From Bacteroidales bacterium (GTDB lineage Bacteria; Bacteroidota; Bacteroidia; Bacteroidales; UBA7960): a DNA stretch of 12,593 nt. The notes beneath the pieces are model-generated. The model ran no database searches. It saw nothing but the letters and a program-made list of their open reading frames with translations, and was not told where the DNA came from. Positions 1 through 7,241 of this stretch are shown here, one piece after another; position 1 is the stretch's first letter, and every line of letters starts with the position of its first letter. The stretch is from assembly GCA_007132865.1 (NCBI GenBank), contig SLNU01000306.1, positions 1 to 12,593 on the forward strand. The letters run 5' to 3'. The translations under genes were made by a program, and so were the position numbers.

Positions 1-206
1 AGCTACGAAAAAAGCGCGAAAAGCTCCAGGAAATGGAAAGCAGCAAGAAAAAGATTGAATGGGGCTCACAAATACGTAGCTATGTGTTCCATCCATATAA
101 AATGGTGAAAGACCTCCGGACAGGTGTGGAGACATCCAATGTTCAGCTCGTAATGGACGGAGAACTGGATGATTTTATAAAGGCTTTTCTGATCGAGTTC
201 GCATAG
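1..206 (+). CDS. prfB: Peptide chain release factor 2, C-terminal end (partial)
   Basis: RF2 recognises UAA and UGA stop codons in the ribosomal A site and triggers hydrolysis of peptidyl-tRNA in the cytoplasm. Only the last 67 codons are present; the reading frame begins at base 3 and ends at TAG 204-206. The translation contains the typical class I release-factor tail: a Lys/Glu-rich helix, then [15 protein letters not shown], then [16 protein letters not shown] and [16 protein letters not shown]. The [13 protein letters not shown] and TSN segments are RF2-like. The GGQ and SPF motifs, and any programmed frameshift site near the start, lie outside the window. No ATG-initiated ORF covers it because the 5' end is cut off. 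No clear hairpin with a T-tract follows the stop. Identification rests on recognition of the conserved tail and is very secure. Confidence 0.95.
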   Translation, partial: LRKKREKLQEMESSKKKIEWGSQIRSYVFHPYKMVKDLRTGVETSNVQLVMDGELDDFIKAFLIEFA

Positions 207-379
207 CCAAAATACATAGTGCTGATTTTTAGATACATGCGACTTCGCTTCATTAAACGCTTGATTAAAATGCTGTAGTTGATTCCTCCCCAGCAACTTA
301 CCGTTCTGCGGTTGATAACTTTAAGGCTTTGTTAATAACCTAGCATTTTTTCCCAGCGATTTGTTTTTTACCTTCGCTG

Positions 380-414
380 TTTAATACGTCATTTTAACAA
401 AAATTTAACATTTG
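380..414 (+). promoter_or_regulatory. Weak promoter candidate upstream of nrdJ
   Basis: The 267-base gap between prfB and nrdJ (207-473) is AT-rich and contains no convincing ORF. The best match to the Bacteroidota promoter form is TTTA at 380-383 and AACATTTG at 407-414, 23 nt apart, with one mismatch in each box. This would give a leader of about 50 nt. Two direct repeats, GTTGATAAC (311-319) and GTTAATAAC (331-339), lie upstream. I see no cobalamin-riboswitch B12 box, although the downstream enzyme uses B12. Promoter assignment is tentative. Confidence 0.2.
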
Positions 415-473
415 AATTTTTGTTTTCCCCGACGTGTTTTTTTTTCCGACAATAAGTAAAAAATGTAGCCGCC

Positions 474-3152
474 ATGGACGAAAAGCCTGTTACTAAAACT
501 ACGGCAGAAGAGAAGATCTCGGTACAGGGAGCAGAGAACATCTACAATGACATGATCGGACAGCGTAACAGGCCGGAACCGGCAGAGGAGGAATATATGG
601 ATGAGATTACAGATACCAGGGCGGTGGTCGTTGAGCGGCAGGTGTATGATTTTAATGAGGCCCTGAAGAAGACCACGGAGTATTTTGGCGGGGACAGCCT
701 TGCAGCTGGCGTCTGGGTCAACAAGTATGCGCTGAAGGATTCTGCCGGAAATCTTTTCGAACTTACCCCGGACGATATGCACAGGCGCATTGCCCGGGAG
801 ATTGCCCGCATTGAGAAACATTATGCGAATCCGATGGATGAAGAAGCGGTGTTCAATCTGCTCCGCAACTTTAAATACATCGTACCCCAGGGCAGTCCCA
901 TGGCAGGTATCGGAAACCCTTACCAGATCGGATCGCTTTCCAATTGCTTTGTGATTGGAAACAAGGGGGAAGCAGACTCTTACGGCGGCATCATGAAGAT
1001 CGATGAAGAGCAGGTCCAGCTGATGAAACGGCGTGGCGGTGTGGGGCACGACCTCTCGCATATCCGCCCCAAGGGCAGCCCGGTGAAAAATAGTGCACTG
1101 ACCTCGACCGGACTGGTCCCCTTCATGGAACGGTATTCAAATTCCACCAGAGAGGTGGCCCAGGATGGACGTCGGGGCGCGCTGATGCTTACCGTGTCTG
1201 TCAAACACCCGGATGCGGAAGGGTTTATCGATGCCAAGCTGGAACAGGGGAAGGTTACCGGGGCCAATGTGTCGGTCAAGATCACGGATGCGTTTATGCA
1301 GGCGGTAATTGAAGACAGGGAGTTCGCACAGCAGTACCCGATAAACGCGGAGAAGCCGAAGTATGAGAAAAAAATCAGGGCCCGGGAGTTGTGGAAAAAG
1401 ATTGTCCACAATGCCTGGAAATCGGCCGAGCCCGGCATCCTTTTCTGGGATACCATCATAGGCGAATCGGTTCCGGATTGCTATTCCGACCTGGGCTTTA
1501 CCACTGTATCGACAAACCCCTGCGGGGAGATCCCCCTTTGCCCCTACGACAGCTGCAGGCTGCTGGCCATCAACCTGTTCAGTTACGTAAAGGATCCCTT
1601 TACGCCGACCGCGACCTTTGACATGTCCCTTTTCAAGGAGCATGTAGGCCATGCCCAGAAGATCATGGACGACATCATAGACCTTGAGTTGGAAAAGATC
1701 GACGTGATTTTGAACAAGATCAAGACAGATCCCGAAGCGAATGAGGTGAAAAGCGTGGAGATCAACCTTTGGGAAAAAATTCGCACCAAATGCATCGAAG
1801 GGCGTCGTACCGGGATCGGCATCACCGCGGAGGGAGACATGCTGGCGGCCCTTGGTTTCCGTTACGGCACGGAAGAGGCCACCACATTTTCCGTCAACAT
1901 ACACAAAACCCTTGCATTGGAGGCTTACCGCTCATCTGCCAGGCTGGCTGCCGAACGTGGAGCCTTCCCCCTCTATGATGCGAAACGTGAAGAGAAGAAT
2001 CCCTTCATACAACGTTTGAAGGAGGCCGATCCCGATCTCTATCAGGAAATGGCCACCAAGGGGCGACGGAATATCGCCCTGCTGACCATTGCCCCCACCG
2101 GCAGTGTTTCGCTGCTAACCCAGACCACCTCAGGGATCGAGCCGGTGTTCATGGTGTCATACAAAAGACGAAAAAAGGTGAACCCAAACGACAAGAACGT
2201 CCGGGTAGACTTTGTGGATGAAGTCGGCGACCATTGGGAGGAATTCAACGTATTCCACCACCGCTTCGTGGACTGGCTGAAGGTGAACGGCTATGACGTA
2301 GAGGAGGTCAGGCGCCTTAAAGACAACGCACTGGATTCCATCATCGAACAATCCCCGTTCTTCAAGGCCACGGCCAATGATGTGGACTGGCTCGCCAAAG
2401 TCAGCATGCAGGGGGCGGTTCAGAAGTGGGTGGACCATTCCATCAGCGTTACGGTCAATGTACCGGAAGACGTAACAGAAGAGATGGTGGGCAGAATTTA
2501 TGAAACCGGCTGGAAAAGCGGATGCAAAGGCATTACCGTTTACCGTGACGGCTCCCGTTCGGGGGTGCTTGTCAAGGAGACCAAGGCCGACAACAATGAA
2601 TTCAAGGAGACCACCGCCCCGAAACGGCCAAAGGAGCTTGAATCTGAGATCGTGCGCTTCAATAACGACTCTGAAAAATGGCTGGCCGTGGTGGGTATCC
2701 TGCACGACCGCCCCTATGAAGTTTTTACCGGAAAGGCGGAGGGGTTCTACCTCCCCTCCTATGTGGACAAGGGATGGGTAATCAAAAACCGCCTGGATAA
2801 CGGAGAAAAGCGCTATGACTTCCAGTTTTTGGACAGGGACGGGTACAAGGTGACCATCGAAGGCCTTTCAAGGTCCTTTCACAAGGAATACTGGAACTAT
2901 GCCAAGTTGATTTCCGGCGTACTGCGTCATGGGATGCCTCTGCCATCGGTGATCGACGTCATCGAAGACCTGAACCTGGACAGTGACCGGTTGCACACCT
3001 GGAAAAACGGGGTGGTCCGTGCACTGAAAAAGTTCATCCCCGACGGCACGAAGGCACAGGGAAGAACCTGCAAGAACTGCAAGCAGGAAAGCGTCATGTA
3101 CCAGGAAGGATGCCTGACCTGCACCAATTGCGGGGAAAGCAAATGCGGATAA
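474..3152 (+). CDS. nrdJ: Adenosylcobalamin-dependent (class II) ribonucleotide reductase
   Basis: Reduces ribonucleotides to deoxyribonucleotides in the cytoplasm, using a thiyl radical generated from adenosylcobalamin, so it works with or without oxygen. The 892-residue product has an N-terminal ATP-cone-like/helical region (about 1-130), then the ten-stranded barrel. The active-site motif NPCGEI places N348, radical Cys350 and E352. C158 (in SNCFVIG) and C361 (11 residues after C350) match the redox pair, with the same 11-residue spacing as in Thermotoga NrdJ. An APTGS phosphate-binding loop is near residues 540-544. A TSCPD-like domain covers about 726-850. The tail is Cys-rich, with CKNC (866-869) and C880, C883, C886 and C891, probably a zinc ribbon or redox relay. 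The start is the first ATG after an in-frame TAA at 453-455; no Shine-Dalgarno is visible. It stands alone and faces abgT tail to tail. Family assignment is secure. Confidence 0.95.
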   Translation: MDEKPVTKTTAEEKISVQGAENIYNDMIGQRNRPEPAEEEYMDEITDTRAVVVERQVYDFNEALKKTTEYFGGDSLAAGVWVNKYALKDSAGNLFELTPDDMHRRIAREIARIEKHYANPMDEEAVFNLLRNFKYIVPQGSPMAGIGNPYQIGSLSNCFVIGNKGEADSYGGIMKIDEEQVQLMKRRGGVGHDLSHIRPKGSPVKNSALTSTGLVPFMERYSNSTREVAQDGRRGALMLTVSVKHPDAEGFIDAKLEQGKVTGANVSVKITDAFMQAVIEDREFAQQYPINAEKPKYEKKIRARELWKKIVHNAWKSAEPGILFWDTIIGESVPDCYSDLGFTTVSTNPCGEIPLCPYDSCRLLAINLFSYVKDPFTPTATFDMSLFKEHVGHAQKIMDDIIDLELEKIDVILNKIKTDPEANEVKSVEINLWEKIRTKCIEGRRTGIGITAEGDMLAALGFRYGTEEATTFSVNIHKTLALEAYRSSARLAAERGAFPLYDAKREEKNPFIQRLKEADPDLYQEMATKGRRNIALLTIAPTGSVSLLTQTTSGIEPVFMVSYKRRKKVNPNDKNVRVDFVDEVGDHWEEFNVFHHRFVDWLKVNGYDVEEVRRLKDNALDSIIEQSPFFKATANDVDWLAKVSMQGAVQKWVDHSISVTVNVPEDVTEEMVGRIYETGWKSGCKGITVYRDGSRSGVLVKETKADNNEFKETTAPKRPKELESEIVRFNNDSEKWLAVVGILHDRPYEVFTGKAEGFYLPSYVDKGWVIKNRLDNGEKRYDFQFLDRDGYKVTIEGLSRSFHKEYWNYAKLISGVLRHGMPLPSVIDVIEDLNLDSDRLHTWKNGVVRALKKFIPDGTKAQGRTCKNCKQESVMYQEGCLTCTNCGESKCG

Positions 3153-3194
3153 GGCCAGGTAAAGGCCCTTATTGTATTCAGGGCAGCAGGCCCT
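3151..3194. terminator. Possible weak bidirectional terminator between nrdJ and abgT
   Basis: The 41-base convergent gap holds short inverted repeats. AAGGCC (3151-3156) can pair with GGCCCTT (3164-3170) with one bulge. AGGGC (3180-3184) can pair either with GCCCT at 3165-3169 or with GCCCT at 3190-3194. No good T-tract follows on either strand, so termination activity is uncertain. The position, between two convergent genes, is the main argument. Confidence 0.25.
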
Positions 3195-4777
3195 TACTGT
3201 ATATAGATCCCCTCACCCACCCCGATGGGGAGTCCGAGTCCATACCATACAAAGAGCATCACCACCCACATGATGAAAAGGATCACGGCGTAGGGGATCA
3301 GCAAGGACACGATCGTCCCGATGCCGATGTTCTTGTTGTATTTGTGAATCCAGCCAAGGAGCAGCGGGAAGTATACGTAAAGCGGCGTCACGCAATTGGT
3401 GATGGAGTCGCCGACCCGGTACATCAGCTGTACGAAAGCCGGACTGTAGTTGAGCTGGGCCAGCATTGGGATAAAGATCGGGGCAAAGATGGCCCATTTG
3501 GCGGAACCACTTCCAAGAAAAATGTTCAGCAGGGCGATCAGCAACATAAACAGGGTAAACATCACCGGTCCGGTGAGCCCGGTTGACTTCAGAACTTCCG
3601 CCCCCCCGATGGCCAGGATGGTGTCCAGGTTGGACCAGCTGAACAGGTTGATGAACTGAGCCACGACAAGCATCAGTACAATATAGCCCGACAATTCCTT
3701 CATCCCGTGTTCCATCTGCCTGAGAATATCGTTGGGAACCTTAATCGCTCCCGTCGCCTTTCCATAGAAATAACCGGGAATGGCAAAGAAGAAAAACAGG
3801 ATTGGGATGAGTCCCCTTAAAAACGGAGAAGGCACGATTCCACCAGTAACCTGGTTCCTCAGAGGTGCCCCGGCAGGGGCGACCAGCAGGATGATTACCA
3901 CCGAATAGATCAGCAAGGCCAGACCAGCCCTTTTCAGGCCCTTTTTCTCCAGGGGGGTCAGTTTGCCATCACTCACCTGCATATCCACATCCGATGCGAT
4001 GGAAAATACCTGACAGCGCGGGATTGTAAAGCGACGGGCGATAAAGGCACCCCCGATGCCCAGAAGGAAGGTGGAGGCGATCATAAAGTACCAGTTGGCC
4101 GTGGCACTCACTTCCATGGGATTCGGCATCTGGCTGGTGATCTGGGTGCTGATGCCAGCCAGCAACACATCCGTTCCGGCAATGAAGAAGTTGGCCGTAA
4201 ACCCCGCCGTGGCCCCGGCATACCCGGCCACCAAACCGGCAATGGGGTGCAAACCCATCTGCGTAAAGATCAGTGCGGCAATGGGCGGCACAATGACGAT
4301 TCCGGCATCCGACCCTATATTTCCGCAAGCTCCGATGATAAATATCACCGGTAGGACGATCTTCTTGGGCACGGAGAAGGCTACTGTACGCAGTGCCACC
4401 GCCAGCAGCCCGCTGCGTTCAGCGATCGACACCCCCATCAGCATCACAAGGACCAGTCCGAATGGCGCAAAATGCGCAAAATTGGTCACCATCTCCTCCA
4501 GGAACCTGCGTAAGCCCTCCCCGGAGATCAGGTTTTGGGCTTCCACCATCTCACCAGTATCAGGATGCACCGCACTCACCCCGAGAAAGGCGGTAAGTCC
4601 GCTGACCAAAACGATGATGATGCATATCCACACAAACATCCAGAACGGATGGGGCAGCTTGTTGCCCATTTCTTCGACCCATCGTAAAAAACCTTTTGAG
4701 CCGGTATCTGCCGGTTGACCCGGATCGGCAGCGAGGTTGGCCTTGCCCACTCCCGGAGCCTCATTCTCTTTCGTCAT
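3194..4777 (-). CDS. AbgT-family transporter
   Basis: Polytopic inner-membrane protein of the AbgT family, which includes E. coli AbgT (p-aminobenzoyl-glutamate uptake) and MtrF/YdaH (proton-driven efflux of antimetabolites such as sulfonamides). The length of 527 aa fits the family (about 510-530). The cytoplasmic N-terminus ends in WVEEMGNKLPHPF, a family signature, followed by many hydrophobic segments. Conserved blocks include GNIGSDAGIVIVPP, GTDVLLAGIS (D203) and TNCVTPLYVYFPLLLGW. W428, P446, R454, D457 and P465 have the same spacing as residues reported important in MtrF and YdaH, and S425 precedes W428 by three as in MtrF. This suggests an intact transporter. Substrate and direction cannot be decided from sequence, so I give no gene symbol. 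It follows the terminator of the EF-G gene and has its own promoter-like site, so it is probably monocistronic. Confidence 0.92.
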   Translation of the reverse strand: MTKENEAPGVGKANLAADPGQPADTGSKGFLRWVEEMGNKLPHPFWMFVWICIIIVLVSGLTAFLGVSAVHPDTGEMVEAQNLISGEGLRRFLEEMVTNFAHFAPFGLVLVMLMGVSIAERSGLLAVALRTVAFSVPKKIVLPVIFIIGACGNIGSDAGIVIVPPIAALIFTQMGLHPIAGLVAGYAGATAGFTANFFIAGTDVLLAGISTQITSQMPNPMEVSATANWYFMIASTFLLGIGGAFIARRFTIPRCQVFSIASDVDMQVSDGKLTPLEKKGLKRAGLALLIYSVVIILLVAPAGAPLRNQVTGGIVPSPFLRGLIPILFFFFAIPGYFYGKATGAIKVPNDILRQMEHGMKELSGYIVLMLVVAQFINLFSWSNLDTILAIGGAEVLKSTGLTGPVMFTLFMLLIALLNIFLGSGSAKWAIFAPIFIPMLAQLNYSPAFVQLMYRVGDSITNCVTPLYVYFPLLLGWIHKYNKNIGIGTIVSLLIPYAVILFIMWVVMLFVWYGLGLPIGVGEGIYIQ

Positions 4778-4782
4778 GCTGA

Positions 4783-4811
4783 CAAAAATACAATTTTTTT
4801 ATTTCGACAAA
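4783..4811 (-). promoter_or_regulatory. Bacteroidota-type promoter candidate for abgT
   Basis: On the - strand, TTTG (4811-4808) is followed after 17 nt by TATTTTTG (4790-4783), an exact match to TAnnTTTG. The spacing is at the short end of the 17-23 nt range described for Bacteroidota. It lies directly after the EF-G terminator, as expected for an independent transcription unit. The -7 box ends only 5 nt before the ATG at 4777, so a start site at the usual distance would fall on or next to the start codon. Confidence 0.45.
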
Positions 4812-4842
4812 AGGTTCCCCCTAAAATGAACAAGATATGCAC

Positions 4843-4872
4843 AAAAAAACCCGGTTTGCGAACAAACCGGGT
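4843..4872 (-). terminator. Strong intrinsic terminator after the EF-G paralog gene
   Basis: Bases 4849-4858 (ACCCGGTTTG) and 4863-4872 (CAAACCGGGT) form a perfect 10-bp stem around a 4-base loop. Read on the - strand the loop is TTCG, a stable tetraloop, and the stem is followed by seven T (4849-4843). It begins 21 bases after the stop codon of the EF-G paralog. This is a textbook Rho-independent terminator and separates that gene from abgT. Confidence 0.92.
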
Positions 4873-4893
4873 AAATGCTTGGAAGCGGATGCT

Positions 4894-7029
4894 TTATGCT
4901 TCGTCAGCTTCCTCTTCCTCGTATGCTTTGAGCAGCTGGTCCTGCACATCTGACGGAACTTGCTGGTATTCTAAAAACTTCATTCCGTAGGTCGCACGAC
5001 CGCTGGTCAGCGAACTCAGGCTGGTTGAATAGCGGTTCAACTCTGCCAACGGTACCCTGGCCTTGATCTTCTGGTATCCACCCTCGCTGTCCATGCCCAT
5101 GATCAGTGCGCGCCTGCCCTGCAGATCTGTCATGACGTCTCCCATTTTATCCTCGGGGACAACCACTTCCACGTCATAAATGGGCTCCATAATCTTGGGA
5201 GCGGCGTTTTTAAAGGCTTCCCTGAAGGCATTCCGGCCGGCAAGCTTGAAGGAGATCTCGTTGGAATCGACCGGGTGCATCTTCCCGTCATATACGTTCA
5301 CGATGATGTCGCGGGCGTAGGAACCGGTCAGCGGACCTTCTTCCATTTTTTCCATGATCCCTTTCAGAATGGCCGGCAGGAACCTGGTGTCTATGGCTCC
5401 ACCAACGATGCAATTGTGGAACATGAGCCTTCCTCCCCACGGCAGGATCTGCTCATCCCTCCCCCGGATCGGGAACTCGGTCTGGTCGGGTTTGCCCTCT
5501 ATGTATGGCTCGATCATGATGTGCACCTCTCCGAACTGACCGGCACCACCCGACTGCTTTTTATGGCGGTAAGTGGATTTGGCCGGTTTGGTGATGGTTT
5601 CGCGATAAGGGATCTTGGGGGCATAGAACTCAATCGCCACCTTGTACAGGTTTTCGATCATCCATTTTGCCACATTCAAATGCATTTCACCCTGGCCGGA
5701 GAAAATAATCTGCTTCAGTTCCTTGGAATGCTCATACACCAGCGTGGGGTCAATATTGTTAAGCTCCTTCAGGATGGTGGCAAGCTTTTCGTCATCGGCT
5801 GAATTTTTCGACTTGACCGCCGCACGAAATTTGGGCTCCGGATATTCAATCGGGGTGACCATGGTCCCCTGGTTTTTCCCAGAAGTAAGCGTGTTATTGG
5901 TATTGGTGTCCTTAAGCTTGATCGTGGCTGCAATATCACCGGACATGATCTTCTCCACCTTCTGGCGGTTTTTGCCGGCCACCAAAAATAGCTGAGAAAG
6001 ACGCTCCTTGGATTCCGTGTTTGCGTTCAGCATGTCCTGGGCTTCCGTGATGGTGCCGTCAAATACCTTGAAGAAGGAAAGTTCACCCAGGTGAGGCTCC
6101 ACGGCCGTCTTGAAAACGAGTGCAACTGGCGGATTGACCGGATCGAAGGCAAGATCATTTCCCTCAGTGGTTTTGGTGGGAGCCACCTCCAGGGGGGAGG
6201 GAAGGTTTTCAGCCACAAACTCCATGAAACGGCCCACGCCCTGGTTGTGCTTGGCGCAAGTGCAGAGCACCGGGAACATTGTACGGGTAGCAATCCCCTG
6301 GTTGATCCCACGGGCCAGCTCCTCATCTGTAAGGGTCCCGTTCTCAAAGAACACCTCCATCAAAGCCTCTTCACTTTCGGCGGCGGCTTCGATAATGGCG
6401 AGACGAAATGCTTCTGCCTTTTCCATCTCACCGGCAGGAATATCGAGCAACTCGGCTTTCCCGCCACCGGCAGGAAACTTATACATCTTCATCTTCAGGA
6501 CATCCACAATACTGTCAAAACCATGTCCCTGGTTGACCGGGTATTGTGCTACAATGGCCTTGTCACCAAACTGGGCCTTTAGCTGCCTGACAGAGTCCTC
6601 AAAATTGGCCTTTTCGTGTTCCAGCTGGTTGACCAGGAACACGGCGGGTTTTTCCAGCCGGTTGATGTGCCTCCAGGTAATCTCCGTTCCCACTTCCACA
6701 CCATTCTGTGCATTCACCACCATAATAGCGGTATCGGCAACCTTCAATGCGGCCACGACCTCGCCGATGAAATCGTCGAAACCGGGCGCATCAATGATAT
6801 TGATCTTTATCCCGGCATATTCGGCATACATGACGGTCGAAAACACCGAGGCCTGGCGTTCAAGTTCAATTTCACGGTAATCTGAAACGGAGTTCTTGTC
6901 ATCCACAGATCCCCGTCTGTTAATCACACCGCCCTCGAACAGCATCGCTTCGGCCAGGGTGGTTTTTCCTGCTTTGGCGCCGCCGACAAGGGCAATGTTC
7001 TTGATCTCTTTGGTTTGATAAATCTTCAT
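4894..7029 (-). CDS. Elongation factor G paralog (EF-G2 type) with degenerate GTPase motifs
   Basis: Ribosomal translocase homolog of 711 aa, cytoplasmic. The EF-G domain order is present: G domain (about 1-280), domain II (about 295-390), III (about 405-475), IV (about 480-600) and V (about 605-695). Domain IV keeps QSGGAGQFGEV and GKMHPVDSNE, so the tip that enters the A site looks intact. The GTPase motifs are altered. G1 is GGAKAGKTT (16-24), retaining the Lys/Thr. The switch I RGITI equivalent is RQASV (58-62). G3 is DAPGFDDF (80-87), with F84 where EF-G has the catalytic His. G4 is NQLE (134-137) instead of NKxD. G5 has C258-A259 for Ser-Ala. The opening MKIYQTKEIKN and these changes resemble the Bacteroides EF-G2 paralog, reported to support translation without GTP hydrolysis, and a canonical fusA presumably lies elsewhere. 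The start is ATG 7029. It is separated from pfkB by 186 bases and is followed by a strong terminator. EF-G family membership is certain; the EF-G2 assignment is from remembered similarity. Confidence 0.93.
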   Translation of the reverse strand: MKIYQTKEIKNIALVGGAKAGKTTLAEAMLFEGGVINRRGSVDDKNSVSDYREIELERQASVFSTVMYAEYAGIKINIIDAPGFDDFIGEVVAALKVADTAIMVVNAQNGVEVGTEITWRHINRLEKPAVFLVNQLEHEKANFEDSVRQLKAQFGDKAIVAQYPVNQGHGFDSIVDVLKMKMYKFPAGGGKAELLDIPAGEMEKAEAFRLAIIEAAAESEEALMEVFFENGTLTDEELARGINQGIATRTMFPVLCTCAKHNQGVGRFMEFVAENLPSPLEVAPTKTTEGNDLAFDPVNPPVALVFKTAVEPHLGELSFFKVFDGTITEAQDMLNANTESKERLSQLFLVAGKNRQKVEKIMSGDIAATIKLKDTNTNNTLTSGKNQGTMVTPIEYPEPKFRAAVKSKNSADDEKLATILKELNNIDPTLVYEHSKELKQIIFSGQGEMHLNVAKWMIENLYKVAIEFYAPKIPYRETITKPAKSTYRHKKQSGGAGQFGEVHIMIEPYIEGKPDQTEFPIRGRDEQILPWGGRLMFHNCIVGGAIDTRFLPAILKGIMEKMEEGPLTGSYARDIIVNVYDGKMHPVDSNEISFKLAGRNAFREAFKNAAPKIMEPIYDVEVVVPEDKMGDVMTDLQGRRALIMGMDSEGGYQKIKARVPLAELNRYSTSLSSLTSGRATYGMKFLEYQQVPSDVQDQLLKAYEEEEADEA

Positions 7030-7042
7030 AAGGGTATGGTTG
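7014..7042 (+). promoter_or_regulatory. Promoter-like site for the small + strand ORF
   Basis: TTTG (7014-7017), 17 nt, then TATGGTTG (7035-7042) matches the Bacteroidota form with one mismatch in the -7 box. It would start transcription about 25 nt before the ATG at 7074. It partly overlaps the first codons of the EF-G paralog on the other strand. The motif is degenerate enough to occur by chance. Confidence 0.25.
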
Positions 7043-7073
7043 TTTTAGTTGAATTTTCTAATATGCTGCCGGG

Positions 7074-7241
7074 ATGGGCTTAAAAAATACGGGCAAGGAA
7101 ATGGACCCCGGTTCTTATCCGGAGGCTCCGAAACCCCCCAAAAAAGTGGCTAAAGTTATGAAAAAACTGCAAAGAAGCGATAAAAACCCATCATATTTTT
7201 CCCGCGAAGTGGGATTCAAATCGAAAAGGAAACCAGTTTGA
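7074..7241 (+). CDS. Hypothetical small basic protein, 55 aa, antisense to its neighbours
   Basis: An ATG-initiated ORF of 55 codons fills most of the gap between pfkB and the EF-G paralog, on the opposite strand to both. It ends at TGA 7239-7241 and overlaps the 3' end of pfkB antisense by 26 bases. The product begins MGLKNTGKEMDPGSY, has a Pro/Lys stretch (PEAPKPPKKVAKVMKKLQ) and a basic end (SREVGFKSKRKPV); it is soluble and highly basic, with no signal peptide or membrane segment. Codon choice looks gene-like, and the DNA contains no frame-breaking runs. In-frame TAA at 7059-7061 limits the N-terminus; a second ATG is at 7101. No Shine-Dalgarno is visible, as is usual here. I recognise no family. 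It could instead be fortuitous, since no homolog search was possible. Confidence 0.4.
   Translation: MGLKNTGKEMDPGSYPEAPKPPKKVAKVMKKLQRSDKNPSYFSREVGFKSKRKPV

Noticed and set aside
237..278. A 13-codon amphipathic, basic mini-ORF (MRLRFIKRLIKML) in the prfB-nrdJ gap, considered as a leader peptide.
   Set aside because: It is too short to judge, far from nrdJ, and not followed by any terminator or anti-terminator pairing.
66..296. A 76-codon ORF on the - strand over the end of prfB.
   Set aside because: Two thirds of it is antisense to the strongly conserved prfB tail, and the remainder shows no family resemblance or promoter.
207..473. A cobalamin riboswitch before the B12-dependent nrdJ.
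   Set aside because: I see no B12-box-like sequence or the expected paired architecture, and the region is low-complexity AT-rich.
405..1904. Long - strand ORFs (159-255 codons) opposite the first half of nrdJ.
   Set aside because: They mirror codons of a clearly conserved nrdJ. Their Arg/His/Pro-rich, low-coherence products are typical of antisense shadows in GC-balanced genes.
4056..4718. A 220-codon + strand ORF opposite abgT.
   Set aside because: It is the complement of the conserved transporter core. Its apparent length comes from the lack of stop codons opposite hydrophobic codons.
7100..7140. Small palindromes (CGGAG-G-CTCCG and CCGG pairs) considered as a pfkB terminator.
   Set aside because: The loops are too small or the stems only 4 bp, there is no T-tract on the - strand directly after them, and they fall inside the possible 55-codon ORF.
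7211..7222. A GATTCAAATC stretch resembling a tRNA T-loop.
   Set aside because: It has no matching T-stem, acceptor, D or anticodon arms, and lies within the last codons of pfkB.
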